From Gammaproteobacteria bacterium (lineage in GTDB: Bacteria; Pseudomonadota; Gammaproteobacteria; Steroidobacterales; SZUA-146): a stretch of DNA of 26,662 nucleotides. The stretch covers positions 1-26,662 of the forward strand of contig JABDLQ010000230.1 in the NCBI GenBank assembly GCA_013002925.1. Direction: 5' to 3'. The translations under genes and the position numbers were made by a program. Within the stretch, counting starts at the first letter, position 1. Each line of letters starts with the position of its first letter. The notes below the pieces were generated by a model that made no database searches, had not been told where the DNA came from, and worked only from the letters and a program-made list of their open reading frames with translations. Shown piece by piece: positions 7,471 to 15,585 of this stretch.

Positions 7471-8601
7471 CTATGCCGCCGCCACAAAGCGGTTCATCTG
7501 ATAATCGGAATTGCCGAACAACGTGTCTATCACCGTCAGGCGCTTGAAATAATGTGCGATGTCCATTTCATAGGTAACGCCCATGCCCCCGTGTAACTGC
7601 ACAGCTTCTTCCCCAAGTTTGCGACCTGCTGTGCCAATGTAATACTTCAGCGCGGCGATGGCCGCTGCCCGATCGGGCGCCTTTTCATGGCATTTGATCA
7701 CCGCGCGCAGTAACAGCGAACGCGATTGCTCCAATTCCATAAACATTTCCACCATGCGATGCTGAAGAGCCTGAAAGCTGCTCAATGGCACGCCAAATTG
7801 CTGGCGGTTCTTGGTGTACTCAATCGTTTTATATGTCAGCGCTTCCATGATACCAAGCGCCTCTGAGCAAACGGCGAGTGTCGCATCGCGGATGACGTTC
7901 TCAAGAATTGCCAAACCCTCATCACGAGCACTGATCTGGTCGCTCGCATCCACGCGGACTCCCTCGAAACGAATATGCGCCGCCTCCATGCCATCGACCG
8001 TTTTGTAGCTGCTCCGCTCGATGCCCTGGCGTCCGGCCTCTATGCAAAACAGCGTGATGCCGTTCGGATCATCCTGTTCACCGGAAGTGCGAGCCGACAC
8101 AACCAGGTAATCTGCAGCTGCCCCATTCATCACAACAATCTTTTCGCCATCGAGCAGCAGCCCGTCTGAAGCTTCTGTGGCACGACACTCTACGTGAGCC
8201 AGCTCAAAACGTGATTGGGCCTCGGCATACGCCAATGCCAGATGGATTTCGCCAGCCATCACCTTCGCAATCAATGACCCGCGGAGTTTCTCATTATTAC
8301 CCCTGGCGAGGCAGCCCCCACCAAGTACGACTGTTGCCAGGTAGGGTTCGATGACCAACCCCTTGCCCAACTCCTGCATGAGCAGCATCATTTCTATCGG
8401 TCCACCACCAAAGCCATCAAGCTGCTCCTCAAATGGCAGGGATAGCCAGCCCAGTTCGGCAAAGTCAGCCCACTTGTCACGGCTGAATCCCGCGCTGCTA
8501 TCGACTACCTCCATACGCTTTTCAAAGGCATAGGATTTGCCCAGGTACTGCACGATGGAATCCCTGAGCATGGTCTGATCATCATTTAGCGAAAAATCCA
8601 T
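7471..8601 (-). CDS. Acyl-CoA dehydrogenase small subunit (PimD/FadE27-like, no catalytic base)
   Basis: A 376-residue acyl-CoA dehydrogenase-fold protein. MDFSLNDDQTMLRDSI at the N-terminus and VQLHGGMGVTYEMDIAHYFK (334-353) near the end place it in the family. It lacks the usual TEPGAGSD loop (AYAEAQSRFE is at the equivalent place, about 124-133). The C-terminal Glu position is Gly363 (LFGNSDYQ), and the alternative IVD/LCAD position is Asp239 (VIRDATLA). This matches the non-catalytic partner of two-gene dehydrogenases such as the pimeloyl-CoA dehydrogenase small subunit and the mycobacterial FadE heteromers. It starts 39 nt after the large-subunit gene, with AGGT before the ATG. The two products probably form a heteromer with one active site per pair. 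Confidence 0.88.
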   Translation of the reverse strand: MDFSLNDDQTMLRDSIVQYLGKSYAFEKRMEVVDSSAGFSRDKWADFAELGWLSLPFEEQLDGFGGGPIEMMLLMQELGKGLVIEPYLATVVLGGGCLARGNNEKLRGSLIAKVMAGEIHLALAYAEAQSRFELAHVECRATEASDGLLLDGEKIVVMNGAAADYLVVSARTSGEQDDPNGITLFCIEAGRQGIERSSYKTVDGMEAAHIRFEGVRVDASDQISARDEGLAILENVIRDATLAVCSEALGIMEALTYKTIEYTKNRQQFGVPLSSFQALQHRMVEMFMELEQSRSLLLRAVIKCHEKAPDRAAAIAALKYYIGTAGRKLGEEAVQLHGGMGVTYEMDIAHYFKRLTVIDTLFGNSDYQMNRFVAAA

Positions 8602-8640
8602 AGAATTACCTGTTGACTGTAGAGTGTGATTGTTCCGTGC

Positions 8641-9840
8641 TCAGACCCCGAGAACGGCTTTGGCAATAATGTTCTTTTGAATTTCGTTGGAGCCACCATA
8701 AATTGACGCTTTGCGAAAATTAAAATAACGCAAAGCTGCCCACGCGTCGGTGCTCTCAGCGAGCTGTTGGCCCGGGTAATCCGCAGCAAACTGTTCACGC
8801 AGATAGGGTATGGCGTTATAACCAGCCAGTTCGTAATAGAGATTGTCGATTGCCTGCTGGATTTCCGTGCCTTTGATCTTGAGGATCGAAGATTCCGGGC
8901 CGGGCGCCTTGCCTGTCGCCACCGAGGCCAGAGTGCGTAACTCCGTGTATTCGAGCGCATGAAGCTGAATTTCCACGTGTGCAATTTTACGCGCAAAGGT
9001 ATTCACCTCCCGGGGCGCACCACCACTGGCTTGTTTTTGCGCCAGCAATGATTTTAAATCTTCGAGCCGGTTTTGCGACACGGCCACACCGGCAATGTTG
9101 GCACGTTCATGCGTTAACAAAAGCTTTCCATAGGTCCACCCTTTGCCCTCTTCGCCAACCAGTTGGTCCGCCGGTATTCTGACATTGTCAAAAAACACGG
9201 AATTAATTTCGTGTTCACCGTCGAGCGTAATGATGGGCGTGAGGGAAATGCCGGGTGCATCCATCTTGACTAACAAAAAGCTGATGCCCTCCTGCTTGCG
9301 CGCAACGTCGGTATTGGTCCGTGCCAGCAGGAACATCCAGTCGGCATGTTGAGCGAGCGTCGTCCAGGTCTTGGTGCCGTTCAGAACGTATTCATCACCG
9401 TCACGTTCCGCGCGCATTTTAAGTGACGCCAGATCCGACCCCGAACCCGGTTCCGAGTATCCCTGGCACCACCACTCGTCGCTGCTGAGAATGCCCGGAA
9501 GAAACTTTTGTTTTTGCGCTTCACTGCCGTACGTGTAAATAACCGGCCCGACCATGCTCAGGCCAAAGGGCACGATGCTCGGACAATTGGCCGCCGCCAT
9601 TTCTTCGTAGAAAATGTGTTTTTGAGTCGCGGACCAGCCGGTCCCGCCGTATTCTTCCGGCCAGTTGACACCAGCCCAGCCTTTTTCGTAGATGGCCTTT
9701 TGCCCGCGTACGAAATCTTCTTTCTCGAGCATGATGCCGTCGTGCATTTTTTGCAGGACATCCTGCGGGTATTCCTGACTGAAAAACTCCCGCACTTCGG
9801 TTTGGAACTGTTGTTCGCTGTCGCTAAACGTTACATGCAT
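8641..9840 (-). CDS. Acyl-CoA dehydrogenase large subunit (PimC/FadE26-like)
   Basis: A 399-residue acyl-CoA dehydrogenase and the likely catalytic half of the pair. Landmarks are WPEEYGGTGW (60-69), YSEPGSGSDLASLKMRAERD (128-147, the FAD/substrate loop), the beta-domain NGTKTWTTLAQHADW, and the C-terminal IYGGSNEIQKNIIAKAVLG. Gly replaces Glu at the MCAD position, while Glu245 in LLTHERANIAG takes the IVD/LCAD position, as in the mycobacterial heteromeric FadEs. A clear GAGGT lies 7 nt before the ATG. The 234-nt gap upstream of it and the 39-nt gap to the small-subunit gene suggest a new transcript starting here. Known relatives act on dicarboxyl-CoA or steroid side-chain CoA esters; the substrate here is undetermined. 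Confidence 0.92.
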   Translation of the reverse strand: MHVTFSDSEQQFQTEVREFFSQEYPQDVLQKMHDGIMLEKEDFVRGQKAIYEKGWAGVNWPEEYGGTGWSATQKHIFYEEMAAANCPSIVPFGLSMVGPVIYTYGSEAQKQKFLPGILSSDEWWCQGYSEPGSGSDLASLKMRAERDGDEYVLNGTKTWTTLAQHADWMFLLARTNTDVARKQEGISFLLVKMDAPGISLTPIITLDGEHEINSVFFDNVRIPADQLVGEEGKGWTYGKLLLTHERANIAGVAVSQNRLEDLKSLLAQKQASGGAPREVNTFARKIAHVEIQLHALEYTELRTLASVATGKAPGPESSILKIKGTEIQQAIDNLYYELAGYNAIPYLREQFAADYPGQQLAESTDAWAALRYFNFRKASIYGGSNEIQKNIIAKAVLGV

Positions 9841-10074
9841 AGAACTACCTCGCCGGTGTTACCTTGCCGCTATCATCCGAGGCGGTCACTGTGCCCCGAA
9901 GCCCTTGGTTGCAGTGCAATAAAGTACATGATTCCGGGGTTCAAATCACCCCACTTTCTGGTTGCGCTGATTGCACTTGTGCCTGCTCCGGGCCAACGAT
10001 TGCCGCGGGCTTCACGCATATATTCGTGTTAATTCAACAGATTTTGGCAGCCTAATGGTGCGCTGCGAGGTTGG

Positions 10075-10941
10075 TCAGAGCTGATTTAGCGGAATTTTCA
10101 GGTAGCGAATGCCGTGGGTATCGGGCGCGGGTAACGCCCCACCGCGCAAATTGACCTGAACAGAAGGTAACAACAAGGCCGGTACGCTTAATTGCGCATC
10201 CCGCGTAGTCCGAAATTCGACAAAATCGGCTTCACTGACGCCGTTTTTAATATGCACATTTTGACTGCGCTGTGCCGCAACCGTGGTTTCCCAGGCGTAC
10301 TCATTCCGTCCCGGGGCTTTGTAGTCATGGCACATGTACAGCCGGGTGGCTGCCGGCAACTGCAAGATTCGCTGTATAGACCGGTACAACAGCGCGGCAT
10401 CTCCGCCGGGAAAGTCAGTTCGGGCGGTTCCATAATCAGGCATAAACAGGGTATCACCGACAAACGCCGCATCATCGACGACATAAGTGACACAGGCGGG
10501 CGTGTGTCCCGGGGTGAACAGACAGCGAATCACCGTATTTCCCAAAGGCAGTTCTTCGCCGTCAGCAAGCAGTTGATCAAAATACTCTGAGCTCACTGCC
10601 TGCTGATCCTCCGGCCTGGCAAACAACGGCGTAAACAGACGGGTTACTTCCCGAACTCCACTGCCAATCACTACCGGTGCTCCGGTTTTCTCTTTGCAAT
10701 AAACCGCGGCGCTCAAATGGTCAGCGTGAACATGAGTTTCGCAGATATAGCGCACCTGTAACTCTTGTTGCGATACAAAGGTCAATACTTCGTCGGCAGC
10801 AGCGGTTCCTGTACGGCCTGCTGACTGGTCAAAATCCAGTACCGGGTCAATGATCGCGCATTCGTTCGCTGCGGCGTCCCAGACCACGTGGGTAATGGTA
10901 TTGGTCGGTTCATGAAAAAAATTGCGGACATCAACGGTCAT
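10075..10941 (-). CDS. Metallo-beta-lactamase-fold hydrolase, persulfide dioxygenase-like (ETHE1/Blh type)
   Basis: A 288-residue MBL-fold enzyme. The metal motif THVHADHLS gives His70, His72, Asp74 and His75; further ligands are His146 (TPGHTPACV), Asp163 (VGDTLF) and His205 (MCHDY). GTARTDFPGGDAALLYRSI is typical of the ETHE1/Blh branch, whose characterised members oxidise glutathione persulfide to sulfite using one iron held by two His and one Asp. A glyoxalase II-like role is less likely because of the TARTDF signature. No rhodanese domain, sulfide:quinone reductase or BigR-type regulator is next to it. It starts 23 nt after the carboxypeptidase stop and is probably the last gene of that transcript. 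Confidence 0.88.
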   Translation of the reverse strand: MTVDVRNFFHEPTNTITHVVWDAAANECAIIDPVLDFDQSAGRTGTAAADEVLTFVSQQELQVRYICETHVHADHLSAAVYCKEKTGAPVVIGSGVREVTRLFTPLFARPEDQQAVSSEYFDQLLADGEELPLGNTVIRCLFTPGHTPACVTYVVDDAAFVGDTLFMPDYGTARTDFPGGDAALLYRSIQRILQLPAATRLYMCHDYKAPGRNEYAWETTVAAQRSQNVHIKNGVSEADFVEFRTTRDAQLSVPALLLPSVQVNLRGGALPAPDTHGIRYLKIPLNQL

Positions 10942-10964
10942 AATTTTACATCCATTGCTATTTT

Positions 10965-12422
10965 TTACCGACTTTGCAAGCTCGTCAGCCAGTTCATCAA
11001 ACGGCGCTGAAATGCCTGCCCTTTGCCTCTGTGAATATTATGATGATTCATCAGGAGTACAAAAAGGTAGCGACGTCCACCTTCTCCATGGACCAGCCCC
11101 GCTGCCGCAGACACATGATCGATAGTACCGGTTTTCATGTGGATTCGACCTTTGAATTTACCTGACTGAAACCGATTTTTCAGCGCACCGTCTTCCCCGG
11201 GTACTGGCAGAGAGGCAAAAAATTCAGGCATGAAGGTGCTGTTCCAGGCGGCTTGTAGCATCGCGATCAGACCGCTGGCCGTTACGGTACAATCGCGACA
11301 CAGACCCGAACCATTTGCCATGTTCAGATGTGGCATCAGCACTTTGTGCTCATCCAGAATCCGCGCGACAGCCCGTTGTGCTTTTTCCACCGTCGCCGGA
11401 GCACCAGACTGATGTGCACCGACGGTCAAAAACAGCTGCCGGCTCATCACGTTGTTCGAAAATTTGTTAATGCTGCGAATCACCTCTGCCAGCGTTCGTG
11501 AGCTTACTCGCATTATGCGCGTGGCATCTGAAGGACTGGTACCGATCAGTAGGTTGCCTCGCAGCTCACCGCCCCGCTCAGTCAGTTGGTTGGCAAAGGC
11601 GCCAAAAAGCAATTCATCGCTGGGAAGGACCGCTCGGCTCAGATGATAGCGACCGCAACTGGCCGGATATCTGCCACTGAAACGCACCGTGTACTGCCCT
11701 TCCTGCTGTTCCACATTCAGCCGAAGTTTTATGCGATTGCCGCGACAGGCACCGGCAATCTGGCGGACCTCGCTCACCACGTTAAGACCCCGCGCGTGTG
11801 GCGCATGTCTTATTTCAACCGTAGCGCGACCTGCCAATGGCACCAGGTAAAAATCAGTATTGCCAAAATTGAATAAGGCAGCTCCCGGTCCCACGTTGTA
11901 GGGTCGATATCGACGACCATCAAACGCGCCGGCGTCATGATCCGGCACGTCAAAGTAGGTGTTATCGATTATGAAGTCGCCGGCCACCGAATGAATCCCC
12001 CGCAATTCGAGTTGTTGCACGAGGCTCCACAGGTCCTCCGCCACAAAATACGGGTCTCCTCCGCCGACAAAAACCAGGTCGCCCTCCAATGTGCCGTTTC
12101 GTATGAGCCCGGTACGCCGGATCTCACTCTGCCACTGATAACCGGGGCCCAGTTCACTCAACGCCGCAAAGGTAGTCACAATTTTCATCACCGACGCCGG
12201 GTTTCGAGGCGCATCGGCGTGCCATGCGATTAGCGGAATTTCGGCATCTACCTCGGTCACCACCAGGCTAACGGCCGCCGGGGGAATACCCAGCTTGCCC
12301 AGATGTCTTTGCAGCTCCAGCGGGAGCGCGTCGGAGGCGCCGATACTGATGTCGGCATAAACGCCTGCGCCCAGCCATAAACCAGCCACTGCCAGCCAGA
12401 TTACCTGCCATGAGCTGATCAC
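10965..12422 (-). CDS. dacB: D-alanyl-D-alanine carboxypeptidase/endopeptidase (PBP4, class C)
   Basis: A 485-residue peptidase S13 family protein that trims or cleaves D-Ala peptide cross-links of peptidoglycan in the periplasm. An N-terminal hydrophobic signal (residues 7-23) precedes the mature protein. The three penicillin-binding motifs are all present: S77-V-M-K80, S322-N-N324 and K430-T-G432. About 240 residues separate the first two, the large insertion expected for PBP4. The start is GTG at 12422, with AAGGTGA about 8 nt upstream overlapping the stop of the DUF349 gene, so the two genes are linked. An ATG is not available nearby in frame. The family assignment is firm; the balance of carboxypeptidase and endopeptidase activity is not readable. 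Confidence 0.92.
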   Translation of the reverse strand: MISSWQVIWLAVAGLWLGAGVYADISIGASDALPLELQRHLGKLGIPPAAVSLVVTEVDAEIPLIAWHADAPRNPASVMKIVTTFAALSELGPGYQWQSEIRRTGLIRNGTLEGDLVFVGGGDPYFVAEDLWSLVQQLELRGIHSVAGDFIIDNTYFDVPDHDAGAFDGRRYRPYNVGPGAALFNFGNTDFYLVPLAGRATVEIRHAPHARGLNVVSEVRQIAGACRGNRIKLRLNVEQQEGQYTVRFSGRYPASCGRYHLSRAVLPSDELLFGAFANQLTERGGELRGNLLIGTSPSDATRIMRVSSRTLAEVIRSINKFSNNVMSRQLFLTVGAHQSGAPATVEKAQRAVARILDEHKVLMPHLNMANGSGLCRDCTVTASGLIAMLQAAWNSTFMPEFFASLPVPGEDGALKNRFQSGKFKGRIHMKTGTIDHVSAAAGLVHGEGGRRYLFVLLMNHHNIHRGKGQAFQRRLMNWLTSLQSR

Positions 12423-12433
12423 GCTAAATCACC

Positions 12434-15334
12434 TTACTGGCTTGCAGCTTCGCGGATGCGGGAAAATCGCTCCTGCAACTGCTGCCAGTGTGGTGCAGCC
12501 ACGCCGCCGAGCTCAAACCACTGGGTGATCAGGCCCTGCAACTCCTGGCGCTTTTCACCCACTCCTCCCTCTAATGCGTTTTTGAGCCGCTCGACCTGCA
12601 GCTGCATTCGTTGATCGGCATAGTCCGGTGGTGACGGTAAATCGGCAATAAGCTCACCTAACAGACACAGCTGTTCGCGTTTACGGAGATTTTTTTCAAA
12701 CGACCGTTCAATTGCCTGGCGATGTTGCTCGCTGCCATCCATGGCCTGCTCAGCGCGCGAGTAACGGCTGATCAACATTTTTGCCGCTGACCCGCCCATG
12801 TGCTCCGCCCCAGCAGACCACGCGGCTTGCAGCTCAGCGCGCTGCTGCGCATCAGGCGCTGTCTCCACGGCCAATTGCTCGGCTTGCTGACATAGCTGCG
12901 CCATCTGCTCCAGATGGTCCTGCCGACGCGCCTCATGATGCCGCCGAATCTGCCGGGCACGTTGCTGGTATGCTTTCATCGCGTCGTTAAAGCGACGCTC
13001 AAGCTTGTGAAATACTGCCTTCGGAATGGTGGATCGTTTGCGCCAGTCTTTGCGAATTTCCTCTGCCTGCCCTCGCGCCAGATTAAGCGCGCGATCATCG
13101 GTCCCGGGAGCTTCTTTCAACAGCGCCTCCAGTGCGTCACACGCACTGCGACGTTGATCTGCTTCGGCGTGCCACGCTTCTTTCTCTGCTTTCGCTTCCT
13201 CTTTTAGCTGCTTGAACACCTCGTCACAGACGGTACGAAACTCGGTCCACAGCCGCTGTTCTGTTTTACGATCTGCCTGCACCGTTGGCCGCCAGTTGCG
13301 CTGCATGCGCTTGGCAGATTCAGCAACGCTGCGGATATCGCCTTCGGATTTTTCCTTTTGCAACTGCGCGATCAAACGTTCCCGGCGCCGCACTTCACGA
13401 TCGCGCTCGTCGTGCATGGCAGCGTCCAGGTTCACAGTTGCCTGGGAAAAAGCCTGGTCCAGTTCTTTGCGTACTTTGTAATCAACAACACCGGTTTTTT
13501 GCCACTGAAGTCGTGCGTCCTTGTCAATCTGGCAGACCTCGGGCCACTCAGGGTTCTGCCAGTCGGTGTTGGCATGCAACTCTTCCAGCGTTCTGATGAT
13601 CTCCCGCTTGAGTTTTTCATTGGTTTTACGTTCTTTCGAGAGATTTTTAAAATGCTTTTTGGCGGGTTTATAGGCTTGTTTCAGCAGTTCACTGAATGTT
13701 TCCCATTGTGTCGATGATGAACGTCCGTCACCCTGGTCGAGTTTCTTCCATGACTCGCGCAATTGTTTGACCTGTTCGGCCACCTTGTTTGGCGAGGCCG
13801 GGGGGTCTGTTACCAGTTTGTTCGCCTCTCCGATCAGGTTCTCACGCGCCTGTATCGTGCCAAAATGGCGCCATTTGCGATATTCATCAAGCTGGGGTTG
13901 CGCGTGTTTCAGGTCAGCCTCAGCCTGTTTTCTGACCCGAGTCTCCAGCAATTCTGTGTTCAGTCGATGTTTGAGCTTGGCGTGACAAGACGTTGCTAGT
14001 TTGAGATCGCCGTTGCTCACGGCGGCCTTGAACTCATCGAGTAAAGCCACCAGTGCCTCACTGTTTTCGCTGCGTTTTTGCTGATGCTGCTGCTCCTTTA
14101 TGTGCAGAGCCTCGCAAACCAGCTCATAGCGATGCTTCAACGGCGCCAGCAGGGCCTCGTCACGTGGTTTTTCAAATGACTCCCACTTGCTGTCGATGTG
14201 CTTGCGGGCTTTTTCCGGATCCCTGGGGTTAGTCGTCCGCTCCCAGACATCGAGTTGCTCGGACAATGCTGCACTGACATCCAGATTATTCTGGCGCTCC
14301 AGCAGCGCCCCTGCCACCGAATCGGCCTGGTCATTGAAACGGCGGGTCTCCAGGTCACTGCTATCAGGTAATTCTTTCCAAAGAGCTCTGAGCCGCTCCA
14401 CCTGTTCGTGATCGGCCGTTGCGGTATCCGTAGAATCTGCTGTCCTGGCCAGTGCAGACAGCGTTGATTGCAGTTCCCTGCGGGTCGTCAGCACCTCGCG
14501 CGCAGCGGCAATACGGTCTTTGACCTGGGCATTGATCGTGGAAAAACAAGCCTCAAGGCTCGTGACCTCCTCCAGACCCTCGCCCCCGGCACTGATCTCA
14601 CCGACCTGATCTTCAAGTTTCTGAAGCCGCGCCGTGACCGTCGCGATCGACTCAGGTTGCGCTACGATCGTGGTCTGATCCAGCTCGGTACAGGCGGCCT
14701 CTAACGTCACGGCCAGCGCGCGTGCTCTTTCTCGTTCCTTGTGTGCATCAAGTCGGGTCTTCACGTCCCGGTAAACGCTCTTGTCTTTGTCTTTGATTTC
14801 CCGACAGCAGTTTTCGAGTGTCTGCGGATCGGTGATCAGTCGGGCAGCTGCCTGCCGAACCGGCGAACTGTGAGAATGAGTGACCAGATTTTCAAGCAGT
14901 GCGGGTGTCAGCAAGTCCGGCGCAACAGTAGCAGACGCCAACAGCGCCCCTTGCGCGACGTGCTCAAAACCACTGTCCGACCGAATGCCCTCAACAAGCT
15001 GTGGCAGTTCAGGCCATTGCTCCGTGATCGCGCGCTCAAACACCTGTTTCCACACAGCGCTGTCTTTGCCATCAGCTAATTCAGTCAGCGCCACCAGGCG
15101 TGCGCGCGCAGATGGGGCGACCGCCGACGCGGAGTTAGTATGTGCCAGGATGGCCCCGACATCCTGTGATTTGGTGACGACTGCCTGCAAGACCTGCGGC
15201 GCAGTCTCATTAGCAAGGGCCGCACTCAGCGTGTCTTCGTCAACCGTACCGGTTGCATAAGCTTTTGCTCTGACCAACGGATCAGAATGCTCAAATTTTG
15301 ATCCAAGAAAACGCTCGAACAATTGATTCCCCAC
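12434..15334 (-). CDS. Large coiled-coil DUF349 repeat protein
   Basis: A 966-residue, highly charged and almost entirely helical protein. The N-terminal third (about 20-210) looks like HEAT-type helical repeats. From about residue 350 onward there are repeated units with spaced Trp residues and basic stretches, for example RKWRHFGTIQARENLI, LQWQKTGVV, RMQRNWRPTVQADR and IRKDWRKRSTIPK, matching the DUF349 repeat. No signal peptide or membrane segment is visible, so it is cytoplasmic. The function of the family is not established. The start is uncertain: GTG 15334 has a weak AAGAG only 4 nt away, while an in-frame TTG at 15322 has GGGGA 5 nt upstream and would begin at the conserved LFERFLGSK. 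It is followed directly by dacB. Confidence 0.88.
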   Translation of the reverse strand: MGNQLFERFLGSKFEHSDPLVRAKAYATGTVDEDTLSAALANETAPQVLQAVVTKSQDVGAILAHTNSASAVAPSARARLVALTELADGKDSAVWKQVFERAITEQWPELPQLVEGIRSDSGFEHVAQGALLASATVAPDLLTPALLENLVTHSHSSPVRQAAARLITDPQTLENCCREIKDKDKSVYRDVKTRLDAHKERERARALAVTLEAACTELDQTTIVAQPESIATVTARLQKLEDQVGEISAGGEGLEEVTSLEACFSTINAQVKDRIAAAREVLTTRRELQSTLSALARTADSTDTATADHEQVERLRALWKELPDSSDLETRRFNDQADSVAGALLERQNNLDVSAALSEQLDVWERTTNPRDPEKARKHIDSKWESFEKPRDEALLAPLKHRYELVCEALHIKEQQHQQKRSENSEALVALLDEFKAAVSNGDLKLATSCHAKLKHRLNTELLETRVRKQAEADLKHAQPQLDEYRKWRHFGTIQARENLIGEANKLVTDPPASPNKVAEQVKQLRESWKKLDQGDGRSSSTQWETFSELLKQAYKPAKKHFKNLSKERKTNEKLKREIIRTLEELHANTDWQNPEWPEVCQIDKDARLQWQKTGVVDYKVRKELDQAFSQATVNLDAAMHDERDREVRRRERLIAQLQKEKSEGDIRSVAESAKRMQRNWRPTVQADRKTEQRLWTEFRTVCDEVFKQLKEEAKAEKEAWHAEADQRRSACDALEALLKEAPGTDDRALNLARGQAEEIRKDWRKRSTIPKAVFHKLERRFNDAMKAYQQRARQIRRHHEARRQDHLEQMAQLCQQAEQLAVETAPDAQQRAELQAAWSAGAEHMGGSAAKMLISRYSRAEQAMDGSEQHRQAIERSFEKNLRKREQLCLLGELIADLPSPPDYADQRMQLQVERLKNALEGGVGEKRQELQGLITQWFELGGVAAPHWQQLQERFSRIREAASQ

Positions 15335-15341
15335 TTCACTC

Positions 15342-15350
15342 TTTTTTTTT
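15342..15350 (-). repeat. A9 homopolymer directly upstream of the DUF349 ribosome-binding region
   Basis: Nine consecutive A residues on the coding strand lie just before GAGTGAAGTG, the presumed translation start area. Slippage here would change the leader length without touching the coding frame from either candidate start. A second A-rich stretch (A6) is about 15 nt further upstream. Confidence 0.8.
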
Positions 15351-15376
15351 GGCGTGAACCTGCTTTTTTAACTGCG

Positions 15377-15460
15377 CCGGTCACTGTCAACCGGAGCTCC
15401 ACCTGCTTTGGCCAGTCCCAACGCATGAGTGCATGCGGAGCATCTTGCATACCCGATGCA
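15377..15460. repeat. Three short hairpins in the leader upstream of the DUF349 gene
   Basis: Three perfect inverted repeats follow each other. CCGGT-N8-ACCGG is at 15377-15394, CGCATG-AGTG-CATGCG at 15422-15437, and TGCAT-ACCCG-ATGCA at 15446-15460. All would lie in the 5' untranslated region if transcription starts from the -10 box at 15539-15544. None is followed by a T-tract in the transcribed direction close enough to be a clear terminator. No known riboswitch pattern was recognised. Confidence 0.45.
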
Positions 15461-15538
15461 TTACGTCCGTTGGCATATCACGAATTCCACAATTGCCGGC
15501 CACACTGAAGTTAGCCACCGGTTTCCTGACGCAGTCAG

Positions 15539-15544
15539 AGTATA
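15539..15544 (-). promoter_or_regulatory. Possible -10 box (TATACT) upstream of the DUF349 gene
   Basis: The minus strand reads TATACT, five of six matches to TATAAT, preceded by TTGC. The hexamers 16-18 nt upstream are poor -35 matches, so this is a weak, position-based call. It would give a leader of roughly 190-200 nt containing the three hairpins. Confidence 0.3.
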
Positions 15545-15569
15545 GCAAGGCTTGGCAGTGGATTCCTGC

Positions 15570-15585
15570 CTGACAGGTGTGTCAG
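15570..15585 (-). terminator. Hairpin overlapping the stop codon of the GGDEF/EAL gene
   Basis: CTGACA-GGTG-TGTCAG forms a perfect 6-nt stem with a 4-nt loop, and the gene's TGA stop (15584-15582) sits in one arm. No T-run follows on the transcribed strand, so efficient Rho-independent termination is not expected; it may only stabilise the 3' end. Confidence 0.3.
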
